From: Primulina eburnea
Lineage: Eukaryota; Streptophyta; Magnoliopsida; Lamiales; Gesneriaceae
Length of the DNA: 64,000 nt
Assembly (NCBI RefSeq): GCF_022965805.1
Contig: NC_133110.1
Location: 33,294,317 to 33,358,316, forward strand
Reading direction: 5' to 3'
The notes below the pieces were generated by a model. That model was given only the letters and a program-made list of their open reading frames with translations, made no database searches and was not told the origin of the DNA. The first letter of the stretch is position 1. Each line of letters opens with the position of its first letter. This document shows positions 34,524 through 45,541 of this stretch, in pieces. The translations under genes and the position numbers were made by a program.

Positions 34524-35907
34524 GAGATGGTCTAGGTACTAGAAACCAAACTTCATTTCGTTTGAATTGATTCAGCTCTTCTTGCATGGCTTCAATCCAA
34601 CTAGGATCCAGAAGAGCTTCTTCAATTTTCTTTGGTTCATCCTGAGATATAAAAGCAGCATGCATGTATTCATTAAGCATTTGCCTTCTGGTTCTCAAAG
34701 GCGCTGCTGGATTACCAATAACCAATGATGGATGATGAGATTTTCTCCAGATAAAAGGATTTAAAAGGATATCTTCCTGATTTGATATGTTGAGATTGTT
34801 CTCGACGAAACCAGTAGTAGGTTCCTGAGTGTCTTCTGCTAGTATTGGTAGATCCAAAGTCTGTACTTCTGGTTCCACTAATGGAATGTCTGGTTCTGGA
34901 TTTTGAAGATCCTTGATGTTTGCTTCTACATCATCTTCACTGTCAATTTCCAAGTGAATCCTGTCTAGCCTGTTACTTAAATCAGATATGTTAGATATTT
35001 CAGGAGCATTGCTGTCTTCATCGAAGACAACATGAATCGATTCTTCAACATTAAGAGTTCTATTGTTGAAGATTCTAAAGGCTTTGCTTACAGCAGAGTA
35101 ACCAAGAAATAGTCCAGCATCTGATTTTGAGTCAAATGCAGTTAAATGATTTTTGCCATTATTTAGCACAAAGCATTTGCAACCAAACACATGAAAATAA
35201 GATACGTTAGGCTTCTTCCCTTTCCATATTTCATAAGGGGTCTGATTGTGCCTTTTGTTGACCATAGATCTGTTTTGCGTGTAACAAGCAGTATTGATAG
35301 CTTCAGCCCAGAAGCGCTGAGAGATGTCTGCATCTGCTAGCATTGTTCTAGCTGCTTCTTTTAGAGTTCTATTTCTCCTCTCAGATACTCCGTTTTGTTG
35401 AGGTGTTCTGGCAGCTGAATATTCATGATGAATCCCCTGTTCATTCAAATATAACTCAAGATACTTGTTAGTGAACTCAGTACCCCGATAACTTCTGATT
35501 TTAATGATGGCAGTAGATTTTTCATTTTGAATCCATTTCAGAAGCTTGATCAAGAGGCTACTGGTTTGATCTTTTCCTGCGAGAAATATTACCCAAGTGA
35601 ATCTAGAAAAATCATCGATAAAAACAAGAGTATATTTCATTCCCCCTAAGCTCATGATGGGGTTTGGACCAAAAAGATCCATATGCAGTAGTTCCAGACA
35701 TCTTGAAGTTGATTTGCTATATTTGTTCTTGAAAATGGATCTTATCTGTTTCCCAAGCTGACAAGCAGAACAAACATGATTTTTAACAAAATTAATATCA
35801 GGTAATCCATCAACTATATTCTGCTTCTTGAGATAATTGATTGACTTGAAATTCAGATGATTCAATTTCTTGTGCCATAGCCAGTGTTTATTGCTAAGAG
35901 AAGCAAC
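34524..35907 (-). pseudogene. Element E integrase (cut by element B)
   Basis: The zinc-binding part (LWHKKLNHLNF, CSACQLGKQ) is followed by the core, with Asp in HMDLFGP and Glu in NGVSERRNRTLKE. The second catalytic Asp is replaced: the motif reads IRSYRGTEF where SDxGTEF is expected (a GAT-to-TAT type change). The copia signature region ETPYEIWKGKKP-like and FHVFGCKCFV follow, then a long acidic linker, PRTRRQ-type sequence and the first RT residues (DPSWIEAMQEELNQFKRNEVW). It runs directly into the target duplication of B, and the frame resumes at 27,197. Confidence 0.92.
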
Positions 35908-35910
35908 TAA

Positions 35911-36318
35911 TTAGCATATAGGAGTATTGACATGATTTGAGTTCCAAGAGACTCTGTAAGTATTGCCTTCTCTTTTTCCGGTTAACACAGTAGTTTCAGC
36001 AGAATCTCTAACTATACATGAATGCTTCTGAAAAGCTACAGAATAACCATTATCACATAGTTGACTAATGCTGATTAGATTGTAACAAAGATTGTCAACT
36101 AATAACACATCATTGATAGTTATGTTACCATGGATAATCTTACCCTTACCCATGGTTTTACCTTTTGAGTTGTCTCTAAAAGTTATATTTTGTCCAATAC
36201 AACTCACTATCTCGGAAAGTAGGTTTTTCTGTCCAGTCATGTGTCTGGAGCATCCACTGTCCAGATACCAAGTAGAGTTACTGACTTCTGCTTTCTTCAG
36301 CTGTTCTTGCAAACACAA
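35911..36318 (-). pseudogene. Element E protease and integrase N-terminus
   Basis: STWYLDSGCSRHMTG is the copia aspartic protease active site (D-S-G-C). It is followed by the conserved VLLVDNLCYNLISISQLC block and the start of the integrase prefix. An in-frame TAA at 35,908-35,910 ends this segment and the same frame continues into the integrase. The protease would process the polyprotein. Confidence 0.9.
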
Positions 36319-36377
36319 ATTTTAGTATCTGGTACCCAAATCTATTTGGGTCCAAGCATTATCAGTCCTTTGGGGAC

Positions 36378-36980
36378 CTACATTTGTACAATTCTTGGTG
36401 ACCTTGTACTTCGGGTATCCAAAGATGTGTGTGCAACAGAAGGTCTGTTATTTCTAACAGTATGCATATTAAAATGTTGTTCCTCTCTTCTGTTTCTGTT
36501 TTCCAGTCTGTATATCTTCTGAATAGGTTTAGAGTTGTAGTACTGGTGGTTTTTAATCTTCATAGGATGTTGTCTTCCAGAGTTGAATTCTTTTCTGAAT
36601 CTAGAACTCTGGTCAACTTTTTCCTTAGGTTTAACGTAACCCCGACCATAGTGCATTCTTCTGTTCATCTGATTTACATTCCTTTCAACTGAAGCAGTAG
36701 GTACCTCTGGTTCCTGTACCACACTGGATTTCACAAAGTGAATGTATTTCCCTTTGCACATATCCAGTGTTGGCTTAGTATTAGTTTCGGAAGTGCCTTC
36801 ATTATTATAAAAACTGAGACCACTCCTATCTCCTGACTGTTTTTGTAATTCTTGCATCTTTTCCAATGAAACAGAAGACTTGTTCCAAGCATTTACCAGT
36901 AGCGACAACTTCTGGTTTTCAGAAAGCACCTTCTGGTAATCTGCTTTGGCTCTTTCATTCTCAGTTGTTAATTTACTCAT
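36378..36980 (-). pseudogene. Element E gag-PR linker
   Basis: In phase with the preceding gag segment after one stop codon. It starts MSKLTTENERAKADY in a coiled-coil-like stretch, then a basic Asn/Arg-rich region. It ends at a stop at 36,378 and the frame is lost before the protease at 36,318. Such spacers between Gag and protease are common in SIRE-like elements. No catalytic motif is present. Confidence 0.75.
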
Positions 36981-36986
36981 CTTAAC

Positions 36987-37737
36987 TTATAAATCATTAC
37001 AGCTGTCTACTTGCAAGCAAGTTAACTTACTGTTCTGATTCTTTAAGTTCTGATTTTCGATCTTAACTTCTTCAAATGATTGAGAAAGTCTGGAATACTC
37101 TTTTACCATGTCATGTAGTGCATCAATCAAATCATTTCGTGTAAATTCATTTGAGTTAAAATCAAATACCTCTTCAAATGTCGAGGTTGAGTAATTGTCT
37201 GCCATGAGACATTTGACTTCTTCTGCATCACTATCACTGGAATGACTTTCTGAGTCAGATGACTCGGAACTAGAGTCCGCCCATTTGGATTTGCTTTCTT
37301 CGGCAATCATTGCTTTTCGATCTCTTCTGGCCTTTTTGTCATTTCTCTTGTGATCCTTTCTCTTTTGGTCATCCTTCTTTAGTTTAAGACAATCAGCAAT
37401 GAAATGACCTATCTTTCCACAGTTAAAGCATCCCATATCACCAGATGGTGAATCTTTCTTGAAGTTGCGATTGGGACCCTGATAAGTTCGATGGTTCTTC
37501 TTCATGAACCTGTAGAATTTCTTTACAAATAAGGACATAGCATCACTACTGATTTGTTCAGTAGTCTTGTCCAATGTATTGTCAATGATCACAGTAGGTA
37601 ATGCCTGAGGTACAACTACAGTAGCAGTAGAAGAGGTAGTGGCAGTAGCAGTAAAAGCAGTAGCAGTAGCAGCAAGAGCCTTGGTGGGTAGGTTTGAAGG
37701 CTCTTCTCCACTCCTTACTTCCAATTCAAAATCGTAG
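36987..37737 (-). pseudogene. Element E gag, C-terminal part with zinc knuckle
   Basis: This continues the gag frame after the C insertion. The tail is A/T-rich in residues (ATATAFTATATTSSTAT), followed by a basic region and a single CCHC zinc knuckle, CFNCGKIGHFIADC, that binds RNA. Acidic-serine repeats (SSSESSDSESHSSDSDAEE) and a heptad-rich segment follow. An in-frame TAA at 36,987-36,989 interrupts the frame, which resumes in phase from 36,986. Confidence 0.9.
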
Positions 37738-38608
37738 TGATGCGAACACGGATGGTCAAGTCCCAAGGAAAGCATGGGACCCTTTAGAGTTGCCGAAGTG
37801 ACCAATCACGAGGGGACGACTAAAGAGATTCAAGGAAGCATTGCAAGGGCTTATGAGCAAGGAGGAAGGACTTACAAGCGAGGTGCAAAGTGTTGGAGGG
37901 TTCTTGATGCATGAGAGTGAGTTTGGGAGTCACAAGAACATTATTCGAGTGATAGATGAGGAGGAGTCCAGCAGCAGCATCGGCGCCCGAGCGGCCAAAT
38001 CTTACCGCCCGAGCGCCACACATACTGTCCAAGGAGAAGAAGTCCAGGAAGCCTCGCGCCCGAGCGGTAATAATCTACCACCCGAGTGCGAATAGTGCAG
38101 AAGCCTCCGCGCTCGAGCGGTAATTTCCTACCGCCCGAGCGCGAGTCGATTTCGAGAAAATCCTAGTTTCCTAGTTTAGAGTTTTAATTGTTTAGGTAAC
38201 TAGATTTTGATATCCTTTTTGCTATGTAAAGATATTGGACGAATTTTGACAAACAATTCAGATTATTCATTATTGATTTTTATCAAAGTTTAGAGTTTTC
38301 TCTCAAACGTCCAAAGCTTCGCTTTGTTATTCAAAAATCAAACTTATCAAAGTTTTTAACTTTGTGGCGTTTGTCGGTCGTGCTTGTGCGGATTGTCGTC
38401 GACTAGTTCTTCGAAGGTTCGTTATAATTTCGATTGTTATCTCGTGGTTATTTGTTGCTAGACTTTTCATAGTTTAGAGGTGAATATCACATCACACACA
38501 CTTGATTCAAAAGATCGGGACAACAACGATTCTTTGTTTGATATTGAATTGAGGGCGCGATTCGTTTTTAATCGTGTTTGCTATTCATTCGTACAAAAAT
38601 TCACATCA
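37738..38608 (+). repeat. Element C 5' LTR (871 bp)
   Basis: TG...CA ends. It carries three GC-rich inverted repeats built from GCGCCCGAGCGGTA / TACCGCCCGAGCGC at about 37,984-38,146. It retains the ancestral Glu codon (TTAGAG) where the 3' LTR has TTATAG. Confidence 0.96.
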
Positions 38609-38610
38609 TT

Positions 38611-38622
38611 TGGTATCAGAGC
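38611..38622 (+). promoter_or_regulatory. Element C primer binding site (initiator tRNA-Met)
   Basis: TGGTATCAGAGC, two bases after the 5' LTR. Confidence 0.9.
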
Positions 38623-39246
38623 TCAGGTTTATTGAAATCAAGTAAGTTATCTTGTTTTTTTTAAACTGCAGATCTGTATTATTTATTCGCATATTTTCAG
38701 ATCTGTTTTGTTCTATCGTTCTTCGTATTTTTTTCGTGAATCTGTGATTCTCGAAATTTGTTGGTGATTTTCTTTTTTGAGATTTTCGAGTAGTACTCCA
38801 GCCAAAAAAAAAAAAAAAAGAGTACAAAAAATTCCGAAAATTCACCATTATTTCTTTTGACATCTTGTTCTATTTTCTCTAGAGAGTCATATTCAATTGC
38901 CTCTCACAGTCAAAAATATATATATATATATATAGTTCACACATTCGAATTTCTTGTCTACACAGTCCAAGTGAGTCGGTCGCATTTGTCACGAGTTGAA
39001 ACTTGATTGTTTGATTTACTCAAAATACAAAGCTTGAAGCTCTTGAGAGAACCCTCAATTCGAGTGACATTACTTGAGTGTGAGTGTTATTTTTTTAGAG
39101 TGACTAGTGAGTATTTGTTGTGAGCAAAAAAAAAAAAAAATAAGAGAAGAGAGACGAGTGAATTTCTTTTGAGTGACCGTGAGCATTTGGGTGAGGATCA
39201 TTTGTTTTATACTAACGTTTTCTTGCAGGTACAACTTTGAACTTAA
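38623..39246 (+). other. Element C leader
   Basis: About 620 bp between PBS and gag with no ORF on the sense strand. It contains A-runs (38,803-38,818 and 39,127-39,140) and a short TA repeat near 38,917. Confidence 0.7.
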
Positions 39247-40491
39247 ATGGAGAGGGAAGTAGGAGATAGTTCGAATTCGGGGTTGTCTAAGGCCCAAAGA
39301 GATGCGTTATTTGGGGATCTTAGTAGGATGATGACGACCCAAATGGAGTCGTTGCATGAGAGGTTGGGTAAACTTGAGGTTAGTGTTAGTGGGGGTAAAC
39401 CTAAGCCTAAGGATTTGGGTAGAGATGATGAGGAGTATGATTTGGGAGGAGGTGATGAGAGTCAAAATGAGAATTGGGGTAGGAATGGAAGAGATAGAGG
39501 ATTTGGGAGAGGGAGAAGGGAAGCCATGCGGGGTAGATATGAGGAGACTAGGGAAGATAGTCACATGGGTATCATTAAGATGAAAATTACATCGTTCCAT
39601 GGGAAATCTGACCTGGAGGCATACCTAGAGTGGGAAAAGAGGGTAGAGTTCGTATTTGAATGTCACCACTACTCCGAACAAAAGAAGGTGAGATTGGCGG
39701 TGGTTGAATTCTTAGACTATGCTCTCATTTGGTGGGATCAATTAGTGACCACTAGGAGGAGGTATAATGAGAGACCTATTGAGTCTTGGGATGAGATGAA
39801 GAGAGTGATGAGAAAAAGATTTGTGCCCAATCACTATTATAGAGAGATGTTTAAGAGGCTACAAACTTTGAGGCAAGGGCTAAAGAGTGTTGAGGACTAC
39901 TATAAGGAGATGAAGATACTCATGATTAGGGTAAATACTGAGGAGGATAGTGAGGCGACCATGACACGTTTTCTTTGTGGTTTGAACAGGGAGATTCAAG
40001 ATCAAGTGGAGCTTAGGCACTACTTGGATCTAGACGAGATGGTGCAAATGGCCATAAAGGTGGAGCAACAACTCAAAAGGCGTGGAGTTGGCCGCACCAA
40101 CCAAAGTGGGAGTTCGTCAACTTCTTGGCGACCAAACATGGCAAAACGTGATGAAAGCAAGTCGTGGACAAAGCCCAAGGTTGAGACCAAACAAGAGGCG
40201 CCTAAACAAGGAGTGCAAGGTAAATCTGAAACTCTCCTTAATCGAGCTAGAGATACTAGATGTTTTAGGTGTCAAGGGTTGGGTCATATTGCTAGTGAGT
40301 GTCCTAATAAAAGAGTGATGATTTTAAATGACTATGGCGAGTATGAGTCACATAGTGAGGATGATGATGATGAGATGCCTGCGTTAGAGGATCCTGATGA
40401 GGAATATGAGGCGGTTGTAGGTGAAGCATTAATGACTAGGCGTATCATGAGTGCCCAAGTCAAGGAGGAGGAGACTAACCAAAGGGAAAAC
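39247..40491 (+). pseudogene. Element C gag (cut by element D)
   Basis: The ATG at 39,247 is the first after the leader. The N-terminus is Gly/Arg-rich, followed by a retrotransposon Gag domain (ITSFHGKSDLEAYLEWEKRV, ALIWWDQLV, RFVPNHYYREMFKRL, SVEDYYKEMKIL, RFLCGLNREIQDQVEL). A basic linker and one CCHC knuckle, CFRCQGLGHIASEC, follow, then an acidic stretch. The frame is open to D's target duplication at 40,487-40,491 and resumes at 49,714 with LFHTRCFVNGK, so gag and pol formed one ORF. Nothing in this segment is broken except by the insertion of D. Confidence 0.93.
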
Positions 40492-42498
40492 TGTTAGAGT
40501 AGGTGTCCGTCGAGCCAAGTGTTGGCCGAGTGTTCACAATGAAACTCTATGTATAAGCAATCTTTATTTTAGCAATCCTAGTCGATTCAGCCGCCACTAA
40601 GAAGGATATAGGCCGCTCGAGTTCGAGACTAGTATCTGCGATGTGAGTACCATGTTTCATTGGTAGGGGACATTGTGATGTCCGAATATGCAAATAGGTG
40701 CTCCTTGTTGAGTGCACTGAACAACCCTCCATAAAAGGACTTTCCAAGTGGTTCTCACTTATCGAGTGGAAACGTCCTAGTTTATGCTTGTACACCATTA
40801 GTTCTTATGACCCGGGACAACATTGAGACTCTATGTGCTAGCATTTCACTTTGACTTGTTTACCGACTCTTATGGGGTCATCAGGTGGCAAGGTTGGGTG
40901 TCATGTCGAAACATATAGGAGTCGATGCATTGTAGTCGGGGATTCACCGCTTACCTTCGGGTATGGATATCCTATGTGTTATCATATGTATGTAGGTTGA
41001 AATCTCTGGCCAGAGTATGGTGGTAATTGTGAAAGGGGTTTCATAGATTACACCATTGATGCAACTACGACATGACACATAGTATCGATTCATTGACAAC
41101 TCTCGATAAACCAATGGTTGTCGAATCGATCGGGATATATGAGTTGAAGGGACCGTACTGTACGCTAACCATAATTGAATGGTTCTTGCAGGCACTATCA
41201 TTTGATACCTAGGGAATCATGTAAGCGATGCTGCTAGGCGTTTAACATGATTGGTTGGGCACTATCAGACTTGAGTTCTGACGTTCTTATTATCAAGGAG
41301 TTGATAAGTAAGAATGGAGCAATTGGGGTATGCTCATATAAGGACATGTTTAGTCCGAATCACATGGAGATGTGAACCCACGGCTAGTTGTATCAATGAA
41401 CCATTGAGGGCCACACAAGTGCTAGCTTTCTAGATCCCGTTGAGAAGTAAAATAGTTCAATGTGTTGAACGGCTTATAAAGGAGTTTATAAGCGTAAGGA
41501 AAATTAGAAGTATGACTTCTATAAAAGAGAAACTAGTTCAATATGTTGAACGACTTATAAATGAGTTTATAAGTGTAAGAAAAAATAGAAGTATGACTTC
41601 TATGAGAGAAATGTAAATTTTAATTTATGGAAGTGTTCCTAAATTAAAAGTTGGCCAAGTGAATAATGTATTTGAAAATTGTGATTTTCATAAACATTAT
41701 TATGGACTAAATTAAATTAATTCAAGTGTTGAATTAATTAAACACTAGTGGACCTAGTAGAGTCCAAATAATTAAATTAATTCAAGTGTTGAATTAATTA
41801 AATCATATTGAGTCTTGTAGAGCTCAATTTAAATTAATTATTTAACTAGTGGGACTTAGGTAAATACAAGTAATGTTTAATTAGTCTCAAATATGTTTGA
41901 GATAATTAAATTTAGTCCATGGTTTTTTTTTTTAATTTGTTAAAAACCATATAATATATGCATGCATGGGAGGTGAAGAGTTGGAGACAACTTTTTCAAA
42001 TATCAAGGCTTGGCATTGGAATTCACAACAACTTTTTCAAGGACCAAGACAAGTCTCCCTTCCCCCCATTCTTTCATGCTATGGCCGAAATTCTCTCATT
42101 ATTCTCTCCAAGTTTTTCTCTCATTTTCTTCTTCAAGAGTTGAGGAAAGAAAACACTTCTCAAAAAGAAAAATGCTCTAATTTTTCTAGTGCAAAATTAG
42201 AGTGGATCTAGCTTGTTGGTGGTGGGCTTAATATTTGAGCAAGGTGGGCTCAAAGGAAGCTTGAAGGTTGGAAGCTTGTAGATTTGTCATCCTTTGAAGA
42301 GCTAAGGTGTTTACACCTTGGTTGGAGCCATCATCAATCTTTTAAGATTGATAGGTACATTTCTAAACACACTATGAATGTCATTTTTGTGTTTTTGTAT
42401 TTGCTACACAAGATATGAGGTGGCCGAAAATTTTACATCAAAATTCGATTTTTAAAACTTCCGTTGCGCTTCCGGTCACCGTAACCGATCCCCTTTCA
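40492..42498 (+). repeat. Element D 5' LTR (2007 bp, internal deletion)
   Basis: Starts TGTTAGAGTAGG and ends CCCCTTTCA. Compared with the 3' LTR it lacks about 153 bp after TTTATTTTAG near 40,575. Tandem segments of about 88 bp (CAATGTGTTGAACGGCTTAT...GACTTCTAT) repeat at 41,450-41,610, and ATTAATTCAAGTGTTGAATT occurs twice near 41,715-41,800. Confidence 0.95.
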
Positions 42499-42500
42499 AG

Positions 42501-42512
42501 TGGTATCAGAGC
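42501..42512 (+). promoter_or_regulatory. Element D primer binding site (initiator tRNA-Met)
   Basis: TGGTATCAGAGC, two bases after the 5' LTR. Confidence 0.9.
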
Positions 42513-44303
42513 TATGGTTACGATTTTGTGTAGCAACTACAAGATATTATGTTGAGATCGATTTCTAACCGCATGAGGTGAAGTTTTGCAACGATTCAAG
42601 GCCGGGTTTGGGGCGGCTTTTGGGCAGCAAGTTGCTGCCCATTTCGGGCAGCTTGGGCTGCCCGAGGGGCTGCCCGAAATGGGCAGCAAGGGCAGCCCAA
42701 GGGGCTGCCCGAACAGCCCCCTTTCGAAAAAAAAAAAAATTTTTTTGTTGCCCGAGTCCGGCGACGGAGCTTCGACGACGGCGATGACGGCTAGGGTTTC
42801 CAAAAGTGTTTTGGAATATCAAAGTGTCATGGGCCTTGAGTTGTTGGGCCATTGGATGGCTAACATGTTTGTGAATTTTAAATGGGCCAAAAACGTTTTT
42901 GGTGAAAAATGAGTTTTCGGGCCCTTAAGTTTAAAATTACAAAAGTTGCAAATTTTTCTCATAAAATAAATAATTGAAGTTGGACTTTAATTATTTATAG
43001 TAAATTGTGATTTATAAGAAATTCGGTTATAAATAAATTAATTGGAAAGTAGACAAAGGTGTTTGTATACTTTGTTAATTTAGTTTATAATCGTGGCGGT
43101 TAGTGATTGGATCAAGATATATAATATTGGATCAATTAATTATTGTGATAATTAATTGATGGTGTATGATATGTGATATTATGCATGAAGGATGATCAAA
43201 AGCCCAAGCCCAATTTGCTAGGTGTATGCTAGGATATTTTGTGTTGAATGATTGTAATAATTATCAAATTTAAAGTGGGCTTGGTTTATGGCCCGTTCCC
43301 ACCCCATGAGATGTATCCCTATTTGCCATGGATATTTATTTGTAAATATTAGTATAGTGGATGATCAAGATTGGAAGATGGTGGCCATGATGATTATGAA
43401 GATCGAAGACATGTAAATATTGGAAGCTTATGTAATAGTTGCATTTGCATCCCGTGCATTTTCCTAGGATTGGACCTAGGCCCGTGTTTAGCTCACACGG
43501 TCCGTTAGTATTGGGGCGATTGATCATCCTTGTTTTGTTTACTGTTTATAATATATGCATGATATGTTATAAATAATGAGTATGTGCGTTATTATTATGA
43601 TAATAACAAAGTTGCATGAATCCGGCAAACATACGATCAAACATGGCGAGCTTTTAAAATAAAATTAATGATGAGACCTTTCAAAATTAAAAACCCTCAT
43701 TTTGAATAAGATTCAAAATTAATATCAAGCCCGAAAATGAGAATTATAAATTTGTTTATAATTTCCATGTCTTCCATCGACAAATGGGTGCATGACGAAT
43801 CGCTACCCGTACTCGGGGCTCGGCTCATATTATTGGGGGGGCCCTTAGTACCGGAAAGCTGTGACATCCATTTGACATGGTGATGTGAACTACGTGGAAC
43901 TCCCATGACTTCGGCTCAGATAATTGAGGGAACTCATGGCGACCGTCCATTAAGGTTCAACATCGATGGGTAAGGCTTGACACGTAAAGATGAACGACGT
44001 CAATATTGGGTCCTAATCAAACGTGAGACAAAAGTTTACGTAGAGGGTTGCATTGTGATGCAATTGGAAACTACCTTTTAGGAATTGTGATTGGCTGATA
44101 TTATTCGGGATCATAATTCGCTAATTGGACCTTACGTACCTACTGAGGAAAGGAGTTTCCCGTTTTCACTAGAAGGTAGTGAAAGATGTCAAAACAGTGG
44201 GAGCAAATATTTATGAAGTAAAAGTCAAAACTTCATATCTTACTAAATATTTTAAAATAGTCATCAACATTTATCTGTTTTTACTTTTCAGTACAAATTG
44301 ACA
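42513..44303 (+). other. Element D leader with a long GC-rich hairpin
   Basis: About 1.8 kb between PBS and gag without a convincing ORF. At 42,632-42,652 and 42,669-42,689 lie two exactly complementary 21-bp arms (TTGCTGCCCATTTCGGGCAG with one further base, and its inverse) around a 16-bp loop. Further GGCTGCCC/GGGCAGCC copies extend to about 42,720. ORFs in this stretch on both strands only reflect the palindrome. Confidence 0.75.
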
Positions 44304-45497
44304 ATGTCTTCGATTCGCAATCCGATATCCGTAATACTCGACAAACACATATTAACTGGACCTAATTACCTCACTTGGCTAAGAAACCTGAAAATCGTCT
44401 TGAATTCGGAAAGGGTAGCATATACACTGACTGAGTCGCCCCCTGTTGAGGCTCCGACTGACTGCAATCCTGAGGAATTGCAGGCTTACAAGGAATGGTG
44501 TGACCATGACTTGATAGCCAGGTGTTATATGCTGACTTCTATGAATGATGAGCTGCAGAGGCGTTTTGAGGATGCAAATAATGCTGCTGACATTCATAAG
44601 CATCTCAAAGAGCTCTTTGGTGAGCAGACTCGACCTCTTAGGCATGCTACCGTCAAGGAGCTGATCACTATGCGCATGCGAGATGGGGCTTCGGTCCATG
44701 AGCATGGCCTGAAGTTGATTGGGCTCGTGGATAAGCTCGTTGGCATGGATATGATCTTGCCTTCGGAGTTGACCACCGACGTGTTGCTTTTATGACTGCC
44801 TAGCTCATTTGATCCTTTTGTGGTGAACTTCAACATGAACAAGATGGAGCCGACCCTTGAGGAGTTGGTGAATATGCTTGTTACGTTTGAATCAACCATC
44901 AAGAAAGAGAAGTTGGTTCTTTATGTGGGTTCTTCATCTGGTACGAAGATTGATCCACATGGGAAGGGAAAGAAGAGTTCTTTCCAACATCCCAAGAAGA
45001 ACGTGCCCTTGATGAGGCAATCTCCGAATCCCGTTGTGGCAGCCACACCAGTTAAGGCTGACAAGACTAGTGATGTTTGTCATCACTGCAAGAAGCCTGG
45101 ACATTGGAGGCGTAATTGTAAAGAATATCTTGCCCGGAAAAGTTCTGGAAATGGTATGTTCTACATTGAAGTAAACATTTCAGTTAACTCTACTTCTTGG
45201 ATATTGGATACCAAATGTGGATCACATCTCTGTAATGTGTTGCAGGTGATGGGAAGAAGTAGGAGACTTAGAGAAGGTGTGACCTTCTTGAGGATGGGCA
45301 ATGGAGCAAGAGTTGCTGCCAAGACCTTAAGAAATGTTTACTTATTGTTGAACAATGATTTTAAGTTAATTTTTAAGAGATGTTTTGTTTGTACCTTTTT
45401 GATGAAAAACATTATTTCCATTTCTATTGTGATAAAGATGGATATTCTTGTCTATTTAGCAAAGGTGTTTGCAACATTTACAAGAATGAATGTTTAG
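44304..45497 (+). pseudogene. Element D gag and protease remnant
   Basis: The real start is MSSIRNPISVILDKHILTGP at 44,304. A copia Gag domain follows (YLTWLRNLKIVL, RRFEDANNAADIHKHLKELF, ELITMRMRDGASVHEHGLKL), with an in-frame TGA at 44,793-44,795, then LPSSFDPFVVNFNMNKME. The zinc knuckle is CHHCKKPGHWRRNC. The protease site reads WILDTKCGSHLCN: the Gly of the D-T-G triad is replaced by Lys, so it should be inactive. The frame ends at 45,497 after degraded sequence. Confidence 0.88.
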
Positions 45498-45541
45498 TTG
45501 GTACTTAAGAACTTGAAAACGATCTCTATAACTTAAAATTA

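Noticed and set aside
40547..41201. Minus ORFs repeated at 47,757-48,414
   Set aside because: Inside both LTRs of element D, antisense to its transcription, with no coding signature.
42537..42912. Overlapping ORFs on both strands rich in Gly/Pro/Ala
   Set aside because: By-product of the GC-rich palindrome in the leader of element D.
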